41,254 bases of DNA from CAYHGV01 sp964356135. Its GTDB lineage: Bacteria; Hydrothermota; Tepidihabitantia; CAYHGV01. The stretch is from NCBI GenBank assembly GCA_964356135.1, contig CAYHGV010000010.1, positions 1-41,254 of the forward strand, read 5' to 3'. Shown here piece after piece: positions 24,474-33,052 of this stretch; positions within the stretch are counted from its first letter, which is position 1; each line of letters starts with the position of its first letter. The notes under the pieces were generated by a model. That model was not told the origin of the DNA, searched no databases, and worked only from the letters and a program-made list of their open reading frames with translations. Both the position numbers and the translations under genes were made by a program.

Positions 24474-24854
24474 ATGCTGGCGGTGGAGGCACTCTACCAA
24501 ATTGACCTGGTCGGCGACCCACTCCGCAAGGCAATTGCCGATATCCTTCTGCGCCGTCGCCTGCACGCCGAATCAAAACGCTATGCCCAGCTGCTGATTG
24601 AAACGACGGTTATCAATTTAAAAAAGATAGACGGAGAGATTACCGAAACGTTGAAGGGTTGGGATTTTAAACGGCTCGCTCATGTTGACCGGGCGATACT
24701 CCGTTTAGCAACCTGCGAGCTTTTATTTTTGCCCGAAATACCGCCCAAGGTCTGTATTAATGAAGCGGTAGAGCTTGCCCACAGCTACAGCACCGAAGGC
24801 TCAGCCAAATTCATCAATGCGGTTTTAGACAAAATAATGAAAAAGGCGAAATAA
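24474..24854 (+). CDS. nusB: Transcription antitermination factor NusB
   Basis: About 126 residues from the first ATG. NusB with NusE binds boxA RNA in rRNA antitermination. Matches are LAVEALYQID, then DWDFKRL-like GWDFKRLAHVDRAILRLATCEL, and INEAVELAHSYSTEGSAKFINAVLDKI. The conserved start of the family (RRRKAR) lies before this ATG in the same frame. No ATG, GTG or TTG occurs between there and the ribH stop, so the true start may be a rare ATT (24447) or ATC (24429) codon, coupled to ribH, or the protein lacks its first residues. Confidence 0.9.
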   Translation: MLAVEALYQIDLVGDPLRKAIADILLRRRLHAESKRYAQLLIETTVINLKKIDGEITETLKGWDFKRLAHVDRAILRLATCELLFLPEIPPKVCINEAVELAHSYSTEGSAKFINAVLDKIMKKAK

Positions 24855-24929
24855 GACGAATGACATCGGCTCGTTCCGAACCGACGAATAACCCAAAGTG
24901 CGTGACCACTATTTTATCATTCGTAAGTT

Positions 24930-24986
24930 GTAGAAACAGGTCTTTAGACCTGTTAAGAAGCGATAACAGACCTAAAGCTCTGTTGC
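24930..24986. repeat. Double-hairpin palindromic element, copy 1
   Basis: GTAGAAACAGGTCTTTAGACCTGTT, given here as two arms AACAGGTCT and AGACCTGTT, is followed after 11 bases by AACAGACCTAAAGCTCTGTT, a second imperfect hairpin. A fuller copy is at 39232-39293, inside a coding frame. Confidence 0.75.
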
Positions 24987-25004
24987 TCCAATTTACCCAT
25001 TACG

Positions 25005-25041
25005 GCTCGTGCGGACCGTTTCGGTCCGAGCGAGCCGAACC
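25005..25041. repeat. Strong intergenic hairpin before the phosphoesterase gene
   Basis: CGGCTCG pairs with CGAGCCG and, inside, GGACCG pairs with CGGTCC around a ttt loop. A partial copy of the left arm occurs near 24868-24890 (cggctcgttccgaaccga). It may be a terminator of the rib operon without a T run, or a dispersed repeat. Confidence 0.45.
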
Positions 25042-25062
25042 ATTTAACCAATCACCATCTTT

Positions 25063-25794
25063 ATGCTCATCGGTCTCTTTTCTGATATTCATGCCAACAA
25101 CGAGGCATTAACCGCGGTTCTGGAACGGTTCAAAGCGGAAGGTGCCGAGCAGTATCTCTGCCTCGGGGATCTAGTCGGTTACGGCGCTAGTCCCAACGAA
25201 TGCATTGAAAAAGTAAAAAAATTACCGGGTCTGATTGTTGGCGGCAACCACGACTACGCTGCGGTCGGCAAGACCACCCTTGATGACTTTAACCCGATTG
25301 CCGCCGAAGCCGTTCTCTGGACAAAATCTCGCCTGACCGATTCATCGCTCCGGTTTCTCGAGAGCCTGGAGTTGAAAAAAACCCAGCCGCCTTTTCTCCT
25401 GGTTCACGCGACACCGTCTTCGCCCGCGAGCTGGAATTACGTTTACAGCCTCGACGATGCCCTCGCCGAATTCTCGTATTTCGAAACCCCGGTCTGTCTC
25501 ATCGGCCATTCCCATCAACCGTTTGTCGTGGTCCAATCCGCGCTGGACGCAGACCCGGAAGTGCTGCCTGCAACCAGCTTTATGCTCCAGGACAAATATC
25601 GCTATCTCATTAATATCGGCAGTGTCGGCCAGCCCCGCGACGGCGACCCCCGGTCCTGTGCCTGCCTCTACAATACCGAATCGAAGGAGTTCCAGTTTCT
25701 CCGGCTCGTCTACGATATTCGTGGCGCCCAACAGGAGATCATCCAGGCCGGCCTCCCCCCCTATTTAGCCAATCGCCTATCCCGCGGAATTTAA
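25063..25794 (+). CDS. Calcineurin-like metallophosphoesterase
   Basis: 243 residues of the metallophosphoesterase superfamily, YfcE/ApaH-like group. The metal-binding set is complete: D8 and H10 (FSDIHANN), D36 (CLGDLVGYG), N62-H63 (GGNHDYA), then HATPSSP, GHSHQP, and the C-terminal INIGSVGQPRDGDP typical of the group. Likely substrates are small phosphodiesters or protein phosphates; the substrate cannot be fixed from sequence. No ribosome site or promoter is obvious. Confidence 0.88.
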   Translation: MLIGLFSDIHANNEALTAVLERFKAEGAEQYLCLGDLVGYGASPNECIEKVKKLPGLIVGGNHDYAAVGKTTLDDFNPIAAEAVLWTKSRLTDSSLRFLESLELKKTQPPFLLVHATPSSPASWNYVYSLDDALAEFSYFETPVCLIGHSHQPFVVVQSALDADPEVLPATSFMLQDKYRYLINIGSVGQPRDGDPRSCACLYNTESKEFQFLRLVYDIRGAQQEIIQAGLPPYLANRLSRGI

Positions 25795-25800
25795 GATTGA

Positions 25801-25885
25801 ACCACAAAGTCCCCATTAGATGTCCAATTTTTTAATATAATGCTATCTAATGGGGCACACAAAGTACACAAAGAAACATCTTCTA
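25801..25885. repeat. 'accacaaag' tract interrupted by an 11-bp inverted repeat
   Basis: CCCCATTAGAT (25811-25821) and ATCTAATGGGG (25845-25855) flank an AT-rich 23-base loop. The inverted repeat splits an 'accacaaagt … cacaaagtacacaaag' tract as if inserted into it. Confidence 0.55.
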
Positions 25886-25949
25886 AAAATTCAAAAACAT
25901 TACTTATCGACACTCGGTTGCCATTTAACCAATTAGTAGAATATTTTAG

Positions 25950-26477
25950 ATGAAGATTCTTATCCGCGGTCGACCCGGGGTTGGTAAAACGACGTTGGTA
26001 AAGACCGTCGTAAAAAAGATAGCCGGTTCGTGTAGCGGTTTTTTTACCGAAGAACTGCGGCACGGCACCGAACGGGTAGGATTCAAAATTGTTACGACCG
26101 ACGGCACAACCGGCATGCTCGCCCATAAAGACCACCCGGGTCCCTACCGGGTAGCCCAGTACGGAGTCAATATCGAAGACTTCGAACGGGTAGCCATCCC
26201 CCGGCTCGAAACGGTGAAGTCGAACTGGCTGGTCATTGACGAGATCGGCAAATTGGAGCTGCTGAGCGAGCGATTCAAAAAAATAGTACCGGGCTTGTTT
26301 AGCCAGGACTCGCTGTCGATCATTGCCACCATCCCGGTCTGCCGGTTGCCGTTTATTGAAACATTGATCAAAAACCATAATCCCCATGTCTTCGAACTTG
26401 ACCTTCACAATCGGGAACGCATTGCCCGGGAAGTCGAAACTCTGATTACAACCGACTCTCCCATCGTAACCAAATAA
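25950..26477 (+). CDS. THEP1-type nucleoside-triphosphatase
   Basis: 175 residues of the THEP1/MTH538 NTPase family. Walker A is GRPGVGKTTL (7-16) and Walker B WLVIDEIGKLEL, with SGFFTEELR, the family pattern after strand two, and IATIPVCRLPFIE. These enzymes hydrolyse nucleoside triphosphates with broad base preference; the cellular role is not established. A TAGAAT box lies seven bases before the ATG but no -35 box is at the right distance, so a near-leaderless start is only suggested. Confidence 0.88.
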   Translation: MKILIRGRPGVGKTTLVKTVVKKIAGSCSGFFTEELRHGTERVGFKIVTTDGTTGMLAHKDHPGPYRVAQYGVNIEDFERVAIPRLETVKSNWLVIDEIGKLELLSERFKKIVPGLFSQDSLSIIATIPVCRLPFIETLIKNHNPHVFELDLHNRERIAREVETLITTDSPIVTK

Positions 26478-26518
26478 TTTTTAACAGTACTAAAATTTTA
26501 AGTACCGGCGGCTTCACG

Positions 26519-26546
26519 TTGACAAACCCTCTTTTTAGACTATCTT
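26519..26546 (+). promoter_or_regulatory. Promoter of the BTAD regulator gene
   Basis: TTGACA (26519-26524), 16-base spacer, TATCTT (26541-26546). A TTG seven bases after the -10 box (26554) opens a nine-codon frame ending in TGA at 26581-26583. The regulator's ATG is about 60 bases from the predicted transcript start, without a clear Shine-Dalgarno. Confidence 0.65.
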
Positions 26547-26614
26547 TTCTACGTTGGTTGGCTCGGGTCTATTGGACGGTTGAGTAAGAAGAAAACATTG
26601 AATAATCAAAGGCG

Positions 26615-29600
26615 ATGGCAATGTTCTTGAGCGGAGGGAAAAAACTCCCGTTTGTCGGACGTGAAAAGGAAATTTCGTTTCTCGGCGAGGAGTTCAATGC
26701 AACCTCCGACTATGCCGGCAGGTTCGTCCTCGTCCGGGGCGAGACCGGCACCGGCAAAACCCGATTGCTGCACGAGTTCCTCTCGCTGCCCGCGCTCCAA
26801 ACCGCCTGGCGGTTAGCCGCGCGCGCGGTCGAAAATGAAACCTCAATCCTTGCCCCGTTCCCGAACCTCGTTTCCGATTGTATCGCCCGAATTCCGAACA
26901 AAACCGAGTTTCTGGCAAAATACCTCGAACCCTACGCCGTTCACCCTTTGTCCGAAATCATCCCCGGGCTCAAAGACAACTATCCGTTTGAAATCCCCTT
27001 CGTTGAGCGGAGGGAAGACCACCGGCTGTTCTTTAATGGACTTTTTAAATTCTTTGCCAACCTTTCGCTCGCCCGGCCGGTCATTATCGCCATCGACGAC
27101 ATCCACTGGCTCCCCGAGGAAAGTCTCGAATTTTTAAAGTTCCTGGCGCTCCGTATTCACGACAAACCGATATTGATCATCGGCAGTAGCCACCCGGTTG
27201 GACCGGACTCGAATTTTGACCAGGTCCGCTCCGCTCTTGCTGAACAAAGAGCCCTGCGGAGTATCGACCTGCCCAACCTGACCTGGTCGGATGTCGACGA
27301 ACTGCTCGAGAGCCTGTTCGGACCGGACGTGCCCCTTCCGTTCCGACGCTGGCTCCACCAGACGACCAACGGGAATCCTTTGTTCATCGAAGAAATTATC
27401 CGGGCACTGACCGAACGCAACATTCTGCGCTTCCAGGAGACCCGCTGGGAAATCGTCGATTATTACCAGGACCTCCCCCTGACCGAGAGCTTACGGGCGA
27501 TGATTAAAACCCGGCTCGGCAGATTACGGCCCGAACAGCGTGAATTTTTAGAAACAGCATCGGTCCTGGGCAGCGAGTTTGAGCTCGATACCCTTTTAAA
27601 ATTTTTTCCGATTCCCGGACCGGCTAACTCAAAAATTCTCCACCGTCTCCTCGCCATGCAGCTTCTTGAACCGAGAGAAAAATTATACGCCTTCACCCAT
27701 CCTCTGTTCCGGGAAGTAATCTACAATCAAATGGAACCGCTCAAACGAAAAAATCAGCACCGTGCAATCGCACGCTACCTGGAAAAAAATCGCGGGAGTG
27801 AAGAAGCAATCGCCTATCATCTCACCAAAGACCTCGCTTCGGAAGAAGAGACCAAATCCCTCTGCCGACGCCTGCTGAAACTTACCTCGGCGCTGGTGAA
27901 AAAATACAAAGGTGAAGATGCCTACCGCTATGCCAGCCGTGCCCTCGAAATCGCCCGGAAATTCCCCAACGAGTTAACCCAGGAAAACTTGCGTGCCGAG
28001 TTTATCATTCACCGCCTTGGACCGATCACCGGTAAATTCTTTCCCCGACCGGAAGAGGATCTCGCGCTGGTCAAAAGGCTTGAGCGGCGCGGTTACTTAC
28101 GGGAGGCGGCGCAGATTCTCCTCTTCCTCAGCCGAAGTTTTAGCTACCGCCTCAATTTCGAGCAGGCTGAGCACTACCGTAACTGGGCACTCCGCCTCCT
28201 TCGGCGCCTGAAACATCCGGCACGGGAACGGCTCTTCTGGATGACTAAAGCCGAGGAATGCACCTTGCTTCGGCGCAAAGGAGATTACCGGCGGGCGAAA
28301 TCGAAAGCCGCGGCTCTGCTCTCGACTCTTCCTCCTCAATTTTTCCCCTATCCGGCGCATATCGCAACCACCACCCTCGGCGTCATCGCCGAGCTCGAGG
28401 GAAATCTTGAAAAATCATTCCAGTACTACGAGCAATCTTTGAAGATCGCAGAAGAAGGACTTCGCTTGGATGGTATGGCGGTCTCCTATACCAACCTGGG
28501 CATCGCATACCAGGTACAGGGAAAACTTAACGAAGCCCTCGCCAATTTCCGAAAAGCGCTCGATATCAACACCACCATCGGTGATGCGGGAGCAGCCCTC
28601 AATACCCGCTATCATATCGGAGAGACCTTTCTATCGCTCGGTGAGCTGGATCGAGCCATCTCCGCCCTGAGCCAAACCATCGAAGAGTCAGTGAAATTTA
28701 ATTATTATAATCTTGTCGTTTCGTCGCTCGCCGCCCGCGCCAAAGCCGCCTTTTATCAGGATCGCATTGATGATGCCCGAAAGGACCTGGCACTCATCCA
28801 GAGCATGAACACCGAGAGAAAAGTCGACGAAAACACCCTCTGCGCCGCCCGACTCGTGGAAAGTCGCATTGAACTTGAGTACGGAAATTATCCCGAAGCG
28901 CTCAAAGGGACGAATAGAGTTTCGAGAGAGACAGCACGGAAAAATTTAACGAAACTCCAGTGGACTTCCCTGATTCAGCGATGCCTTATTCTGGCAAAAC
29001 TCAATAAAAAGAACCAGGCTCTCAAATTAGCCAACCCGGTCATGGAGCGGATTGAAGACCCGATGCTCTTTACCGAGCTCGGCATCGCCTTGCATGACGA
29101 GGCTATCATAAAGAAAGGAATCCTTCTGCTGGTGAAAATGGGGGCGCAGCCATGGGTCTCATACATTATTCGAAAGCTCGAAAAGAACGAGCCCGCTATC
29201 GTTGGTCGTGGCGGCACCCCTGGTGCCGGACTCGTAAAATTCGCCAAAGCACTCGCCCGGACCGAGCCGGCGCGATCGAAAGTCTTTACCCTTGGCGGGC
29301 TCAAGGTAATTCGACCGGCAGATGATGACCCTGTCCCGGCAAAGGACTGGGGTTCAAAAAAGGCAAAGGAATTATTGGGACTGCTGATCGTCCTCGGCGC
29401 AGGCGCCGGAGCCACCCGGGAGACCTTATCATCGCATCTCTGGCCCCGGATGAGTCCGGATAAATCACGCCTGAACTTCAATTTTACCATGTCCCAGCTT
29501 CGAAAGGCACTCGGCATGGACTGTATAAATTTCGACGGAACTTTTTACAAGCTCGACGCAGAAAAGGTTTGGGTTGATTGCTTTGAATTTGGCAGCTTGT

Positions 29601-30013
29601 ATACCCAATACCAGGCGCTCCAGAATCAAGGCAAACTCCACCCGGCAGAGGCAAAAGCACGGGCAGCCTGGCTGCTCTACCAGGGAGATTTTCTGCCGGA
29701 AATGTATGAACTGCCGATCGATGACCATCAGATTGAACTCCGGGCAAAGGTAAAGTCGATTCTCGAATGGCTGGCGGTGCGGTCACGGGAGCGGCTGGAC
29801 TGGGACGAATTGATCGATTTTGGACAGCAACTGCTCCGGCTCGAGCCATTAAATGAATTTGCCCACTATCTGATTATGGAATCCCTGGTAGCCAAAGGCG
29901 ACCGTGCCGGTGCTCTGCGCCAATTCGAGCGTTTGCGGGAGATGATGCAGCAAGAATTGAAAGTTACCCCCGGCAGCGACATAACCAACCTTTATAATAA
30001 TATAATAAGATAA
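26615..30013 (+). CDS. Giant ATPase-TPR-BTAD transcriptional regulator
   Basis: 1132 residues. N-terminal AAA_16/NB-ARC-like ATPase with LPFVGREKEI, Walker A GETGTGKT (42-49) and Walker B PVIIAIDDIHWL. The middle (about 380-870) is helical TPR repeats, e.g. LDGMAVSYTNLGIAYQ. At about 889-985 there is an OmpR/SARP-type winged helix (FTLGGLKVIR, LWPRMSPDKSRLNFNFT), and about 986-1132 is a BTAD domain ending in the helix FERLREMMQQELKVTPG. In classical SARPs the DNA-binding and BTAD parts come first; here they are last, as in MalT-like signal integrators. It probably senses a ligand through the TPRs and activates transcription. Targets unknown. ATG 26621 is an alternative start. Confidence 0.88.
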   Translation: MAMFLSGGKKLPFVGREKEISFLGEEFNATSDYAGRFVLVRGETGTGKTRLLHEFLSLPALQTAWRLAARAVENETSILAPFPNLVSDCIARIPNKTEFLAKYLEPYAVHPLSEIIPGLKDNYPFEIPFVERREDHRLFFNGLFKFFANLSLARPVIIAIDDIHWLPEESLEFLKFLALRIHDKPILIIGSSHPVGPDSNFDQVRSALAEQRALRSIDLPNLTWSDVDELLESLFGPDVPLPFRRWLHQTTNGNPLFIEEIIRALTERNILRFQETRWEIVDYYQDLPLTESLRAMIKTRLGRLRPEQREFLETASVLGSEFELDTLLKFFPIPGPANSKILHRLLAMQLLEPREKLYAFTHPLFREVIYNQMEPLKRKNQHRAIARYLEKNRGSEEAIAYHLTKDLASEEETKSLCRRLLKLTSALVKKYKGEDAYRYASRALEIARKFPNELTQENLRAEFIIHRLGPITGKFFPRPEEDLALVKRLERRGYLREAAQILLFLSRSFSYRLNFEQAEHYRNWALRLLRRLKHPARERLFWMTKAEECTLLRRKGDYRRAKSKAAALLSTLPPQFFPYPAHIATTTLGVIAELEGNLEKSFQYYEQSLKIAEEGLRLDGMAVSYTNLGIAYQVQGKLNEALANFRKALDINTTIGDAGAALNTRYHIGETFLSLGELDRAISALSQTIEESVKFNYYNLVVSSLAARAKAAFYQDRIDDARKDLALIQSMNTERKVDENTLCAARLVESRIELEYGNYPEALKGTNRVSRETARKNLTKLQWTSLIQRCLILAKLNKKNQALKLANPVMERIEDPMLFTELGIALHDEAIIKKGILLLVKMGAQPWVSYIIRKLEKNEPAIVGRGGTPGAGLVKFAKALARTEPARSKVFTLGGLKVIRPADDDPVPAKDWGSKKAKELLGLLIVLGAGAGATRETLSSHLWPRMSPDKSRLNFNFTMSQLRKALGMDCINFDGTFYKLDAEKVWVDCFEFGSLYTQYQALQNQGKLHPAEAKARAAWLLYQGDFLPEMYELPIDDHQIELRAKVKSILEWLAVRSRERLDWDELIDFGQQLLRLEPLNEFAHYLIMESLVAKGDRAGALRQFERLREMMQQELKVTPGSDITNLYNNIIR

Positions 30014-30133
30014 AAACCAGAGTGTAGGACCGGCGTTCCCAAAGGGCGCCTTCCCAGGGGTTGCCCCCCGGCAAAGCGTATTTGCAGGCTAAACCTCTAA
30101 TCGTTTTCTAATCGCCCTGTTTTATAAATAAGC

Positions 30134-30436
30134 ATGGATACTTTAAAAATATGCCCGAAGTGCAATTACCTCGGCGCGGATACTGATACGACCTGCCCCG
30201 CCTGCGGGATAAAACTCATCTCCCAGTGCCCTCAATGCGGAGCACGGATAAAGACTCCTTTTGCCGAATACTGCTATTACTGCGGTATAAGATTCGAAAC
30301 CGTTATCGGGTCTCACAACCAGGCTGTGGCTCAAAAACCAGAACGCTCTGGGCTGAAACCCCAACGCCTCCGGCAATCCAAAAGAACTCCGGATTCTCAA
30401 ACAAAAAAACCTGCAAAAAGAAAGCTGAAAAAATGA
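30134..30436 (+). CDS. Double zinc-ribbon protein
   Basis: 100 residues. Four Cys pairs, C7/C10 with C21/C24 and C32/C35 with C47/C50, form two treble-clef zinc ribbons. A basic, low-complexity tail follows (about 60-100). Such proteins are usually adaptor or nucleic-acid-binding factors; the function is not known. A TATAAA sequence lies five bases before the ATG, but no clear -35 box is seen, so a leaderless start is possible only. The segment 30437-30603 after it holds no gene. Confidence 0.75.
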   Translation: MDTLKICPKCNYLGADTDTTCPACGIKLISQCPQCGARIKTPFAEYCYYCGIRFETVIGSHNQAVAQKPERSGLKPQRLRQSKRTPDSQTKKPAKRKLKK

Positions 30437-30603
30437 TACGCATTAACCCAAAGAAGGCTGCGTGATTAAACATAAACCAATACCGGTAACTATGATGCGG
30501 CGTTCAGTCATATACAAAGCGGGGTATCTAAAAAAGACTCCGGCTATGCTCCGCCGTTACTTCTCAAAACCTATAAAGTGAACAAACAAATCAAGGAGGA
30601 ATC

Positions 30604-31704
30604 ATGAAAAAGGTACTAACCATTCTTTCGGTCGTAGCCCTGGCAACCCTCTTCTATTCGGGCTGCACCAAAAACGCGGCTCCGGTCATAACGGGCATCA
30701 CTGCTGACCAGGACACGGTTCGTGCCGGCGGCATTGTCACCCTCACCTGCACTGCCACCGACCCGGAAGACGCTGCCCTCACCTACCACTGGCTGGCGGA
30801 GGCGGGAAGTTTTGACAACCCGGACACCAACCCGGCACTCTGGACAACAGCGGCTGATGTCGGCGACTATCCGATAATCTGTACTGTCAGCGATCCGGAG
30901 AGCGTATCGACCGCCGATACCATCACCATCCATGTAATCGCCAACTCCGCGCCGGTCATCGACAGCATCGTTTACGACTCGCTTGAGGTCGCAAGCTACA
31001 ACCAGACCCTCACCTGTTATGCCTCGGACCCCGATTTCGATGCACCGCTCACCTACTACTGGGAAAGCCCGGATGGCGGCACCATTGTCGCCAACCAGGA
31101 CAGCATGAACGTTACCTGGCAGGCTCCGGCTGCAACCCAGACCTGTCGGCTCGTCTGCTCGGTATCGGACGGCATCTATACCACCACCGATACGATTACG
31201 ATCCAGGTTCAAAACTACTTTCCCATAGCTTTAGGCCATGTGAGGGTATTCGAAGGTGAAATCAATGGCGATTCTCTTACCCTCCGAACGACCGTAGTTA
31301 ATAGCATCGACCTCGGCGGCGGCCGAATCCAGTGGGATATCGAGCGGCAGTTCACCCTGCCGGATACCGTAATCGTCGACACCTCGTTTGCTTACATCGT
31401 AGCCGGCGATTCGATTTACATCCATGAACCGCGTGCCGCGAATGATTATTTGGGATTTTTACTTCCGCTCTGGGTAACCAAATCCTGGGCTACCGGTGAC
31501 AACGGAACCGGCAGTGTGCCCGAAATGGGTTCACGCCAGGTTACAGCCGGTAGCTTCTCGAACTGCCTGCGCGTAACCATTTCAGGCGGACAGGTGGAAC
31601 GGGAACACTGGTTCGCTCCGGATGTCGGACTCATCATCAGCGAAGTAGAAGTTCCTTCGGGAACGGTTGAGCTGCAACTCGTCAGCTACGATTTCGGTCC
31701 ATAA
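30604..31704 (+). CDS. Lipoprotein with PKD-like domains
   Basis: 366 residues. A lipoprotein signal peptide ends at C21 (LFYSGC). Two PKD/Ig-like domains follow, with the pattern VRAGGIVTLTCTATDPEDAALTYHW and then, about 100 residues later, LTCYASDPDFDAPLTYYWESP. The C-terminal 150 residues are a beta-rich region without a recognised family. AAGGAGGA lies a few bases before the ATG, and an intrinsic terminator follows the stop, so it is a single-gene unit. It probably sits on the cell envelope; role unknown. Confidence 0.85.
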   Translation: MKKVLTILSVVALATLFYSGCTKNAAPVITGITADQDTVRAGGIVTLTCTATDPEDAALTYHWLAEAGSFDNPDTNPALWTTAADVGDYPIICTVSDPESVSTADTITIHVIANSAPVIDSIVYDSLEVASYNQTLTCYASDPDFDAPLTYYWESPDGGTIVANQDSMNVTWQAPAATQTCRLVCSVSDGIYTTTDTITIQVQNYFPIALGHVRVFEGEINGDSLTLRTTVVNSIDLGGGRIQWDIERQFTLPDTVIVDTSFAYIVAGDSIYIHEPRAANDYLGFLLPLWVTKSWATGDNGTGSVPEMGSRQVTAGSFSNCLRVTISGGQVEREHWFAPDVGLIISEVEVPSGTVELQLVSYDFGP

Positions 31705-31715
31705 GGACGGCGACT

Positions 31716-31750
31716 AAAAAGAAAGCGGCACGAAGGCCGCTTTCTTTTTT
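31716..31750 (+). terminator. Rho-independent terminator of the lipoprotein gene
   Basis: GAAAGCGGC (31721-31729), a six-base loop acgaag, GCCGCTTTC (31736-31744), then TTTTTT. Flanking A and T runs extend the stem. It begins about 12 bases after the TAA. Confidence 0.92.
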
Positions 31751-31848
31751 CCCAAATCCTGCAATAAGGAACCACGTCCGCCATACCCGACATACTGTGT
31801 GGCGGGTAGCGGAACGGAAGGGTTATTATTTGTATTTCATATAATTAT

Positions 31849-31876
31849 TCAGTGTCTTCCGAGCCTTCTGTGGTTA
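31849..31876 (-). repeat. Inverted copy of the 'accacagaagg' repeat
   Basis: On the minus strand it reads accacagaaggctcggaag followed by acactg, matching the words at 2858-2880 and 4918-4935. The rest of 31751-31909 holds no gene. Confidence 0.55.
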
Positions 31877-31909
31877 AAAATGATTTTTCAATGGTCTCCG
31901 TAGCACACC

Positions 31910-31937
31910 TTGACACTAAAACCGGCAATGGTAAGAT
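31910..31937 (+). promoter_or_regulatory. Leaderless promoter of the MEMO-AMMECR1-pyrE operon
   Basis: TTGACA (31910-31915), 16-base spacer, TAAGAT (31932-31937), six bases, then GTG at 31944, the start of a 22-codon mini-ORF. Confidence 0.7.
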
Positions 31938-31943
31938 AGCTTC

Positions 31944-32012
31944 GTGATACTAATAAAATCTATTGATAATACTACTTGGCTACATCGGAGAAACAGCCGG
32001 AACGGTGAATGA
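31944..32012 (+). CDS. Leaderless 22-residue leader ORF
   Basis: GTG sits exactly six bases after the -10 box, as ATG does at five other genes here. The frame begins MILIKSIDNTTWL and ends in TGA at 32010-32012, which overlaps the ATG of the zinc-ribbon gene (ATGA). No family is recognised. Its likely role is to bring ribosomes into the operon, or to regulate it; this is inferred from position. Confidence 0.45.
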   Translation: MILIKSIDNTTWLHRRNSRNGE

Positions 32013-32158
32013 TGCACTGCCCGGTCTGCCGGATAAAAATGACCGAAGAAAAACGGAGCTTCCATAAACAACGGAAATGGGTCTGTCCAAAGTGCGGTCA
32101 ATCCCGGATGCAGGGTTTTAAGAAAAAAAAAGAACCCAAGCGGCTGGGGTTGAGTTGA
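32009..32158 (+). CDS. Small zinc-ribbon protein
   Basis: 49 residues: MMHCPVCRIKMTEEK, then KWVCPKCGQSRMQGF and a lysine-rich end. Two CPxC pairs (C4/C7 and C26/C29) would bind one zinc, as in rubredoxin-like knuckles or RNA/DNA-binding ribbons. It starts at an ATGA overlap with the leader ORF and its TGA overlaps the TTG start of the MEMO gene (TTGA), so it belongs to the operon. Function unknown. Confidence 0.65.
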   Translation: MMHCPVCRIKMTEEKRSFHKQRKWVCPKCGQSRMQGFKKKKEPKRLGLS

Positions 32159-33045
32159 GACTGATCATATTTTTACTACTTTCAACAATTCTCTGCGCCT
32201 CTAAAAAAGGGGGTGAGATGGTCCGAGAACCAGTTTTTGCCGGTGGGTTTTATCCATCCCGTCCGGATAGTTTAAAAAAGATTACCGGGCAACTTTTTGC
32301 CGCCGCCAAGAAAGAACCGGTTAACGGTCAGATAATCGGTATTTCCGTTCCCCATGCCGGCTATTCCTATTCCGGTGCGGTTGCCGCTTATGGAATCAAT
32401 CAGATTGCGGGCGACGATATTAAAACGGTCGTCATGATTGGACCGTCCCATCAGGTCTATTTCCCCGGTCTGGCGGTCTACGCCCAGGGCGCCTGGAAAA
32501 CTCCTTTGGGAAAAGTCGAAATCGACTCGACCCTTGCCGCCGAAATCATTAACCAGGACTCGCTGATCAAAGACCTGCCCAATGCCTTCAACCAGGAACA
32601 TTCCCTGGAAGTCCAGCTGCCGCTTTTGCAAACCGCACTCAAAAATTTTAAGATCGTCCCGATTATGATGGCGGACCAGTCGGCAGCGAACTGCACGATT
32701 CTCGCTCAAGCTTTGGCTTCGGCCCTGAAGGGCAAAAAGGCAGTCATCCTCGCCTCTTCCGACCTCTATCATGGTTATTCCTATGAAAATTGCGTTAAAA
32801 CCGATACCTACACCCTGAGCTTTCTCGAAAAGTTCGACCCGCAAGGACTGTTAACCGCGCTCGCAACCGAAAAAGCCCAGGCATGCGGCGGCGGCCCGAT
32901 GGCGACAATGATGATGGCAGCCAAATTGGTAGGTGCCAACACATCCCGGTTATTAAAAGCAACCAACTCCAATGATGTCATCGGCGATCAGGGCGGTTAT
33001 ATCGTCGGCTATGGCACGGCGATTTTCTACAAAGAGAACAAGTAA
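32155..33045 (+). CDS. amrB: MEMO-like protein (AmmeMemoRadiSam system protein B)
   Basis: 296 residues from a TTG overlapping the upstream stop (TTGA). The MEMO family resembles class III extradiol dioxygenases; SVPHAGYSYSG, MIGPSHQVYFPG, NQEHSLEVQLPLLQ, ASSDLYHGYSYEN and CGGGPMATMMMAA are its conserved blocks. This form starts with a hydrophobic leader (IIFLLLSTILCA) ending in SKKGGE, which looks like a signal peptide and is unusual for the family. A second start, ATG at 32218 behind AGGGGGTGAG, would give a leaderless, cytosolic protein. AMMECR1 follows, which fits the known MEMO/AMMECR1/radical SAM association; the radical SAM gene is not in the window. Confidence 0.9.
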   Translation: MRLIIFLLLSTILCASKKGGEMVREPVFAGGFYPSRPDSLKKITGQLFAAAKKEPVNGQIIGISVPHAGYSYSGAVAAYGINQIAGDDIKTVVMIGPSHQVYFPGLAVYAQGAWKTPLGKVEIDSTLAAEIINQDSLIKDLPNAFNQEHSLEVQLPLLQTALKNFKIVPIMMADQSAANCTILAQALASALKGKKAVILASSDLYHGYSYENCVKTDTYTLSFLEKFDPQGLLTALATEKAQACGGGPMATMMMAAKLVGANTSRLLKATNSNDVIGDQGGYIVGYGTAIFYKENK

Positions 33046-33052
33046 CTTTTCG

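Noticed and set aside
30014..30130. GC-rich hairpins after the BTAD regulator as a terminator
   Set aside because: Short stems (GGCG…CGCC, GGGG…CCCC) without a T run; not enough to call.
32272..32844. 190-codon minus-strand frame opposite the MEMO gene
   Set aside because: Antisense shadow of a conserved gene with no family features.
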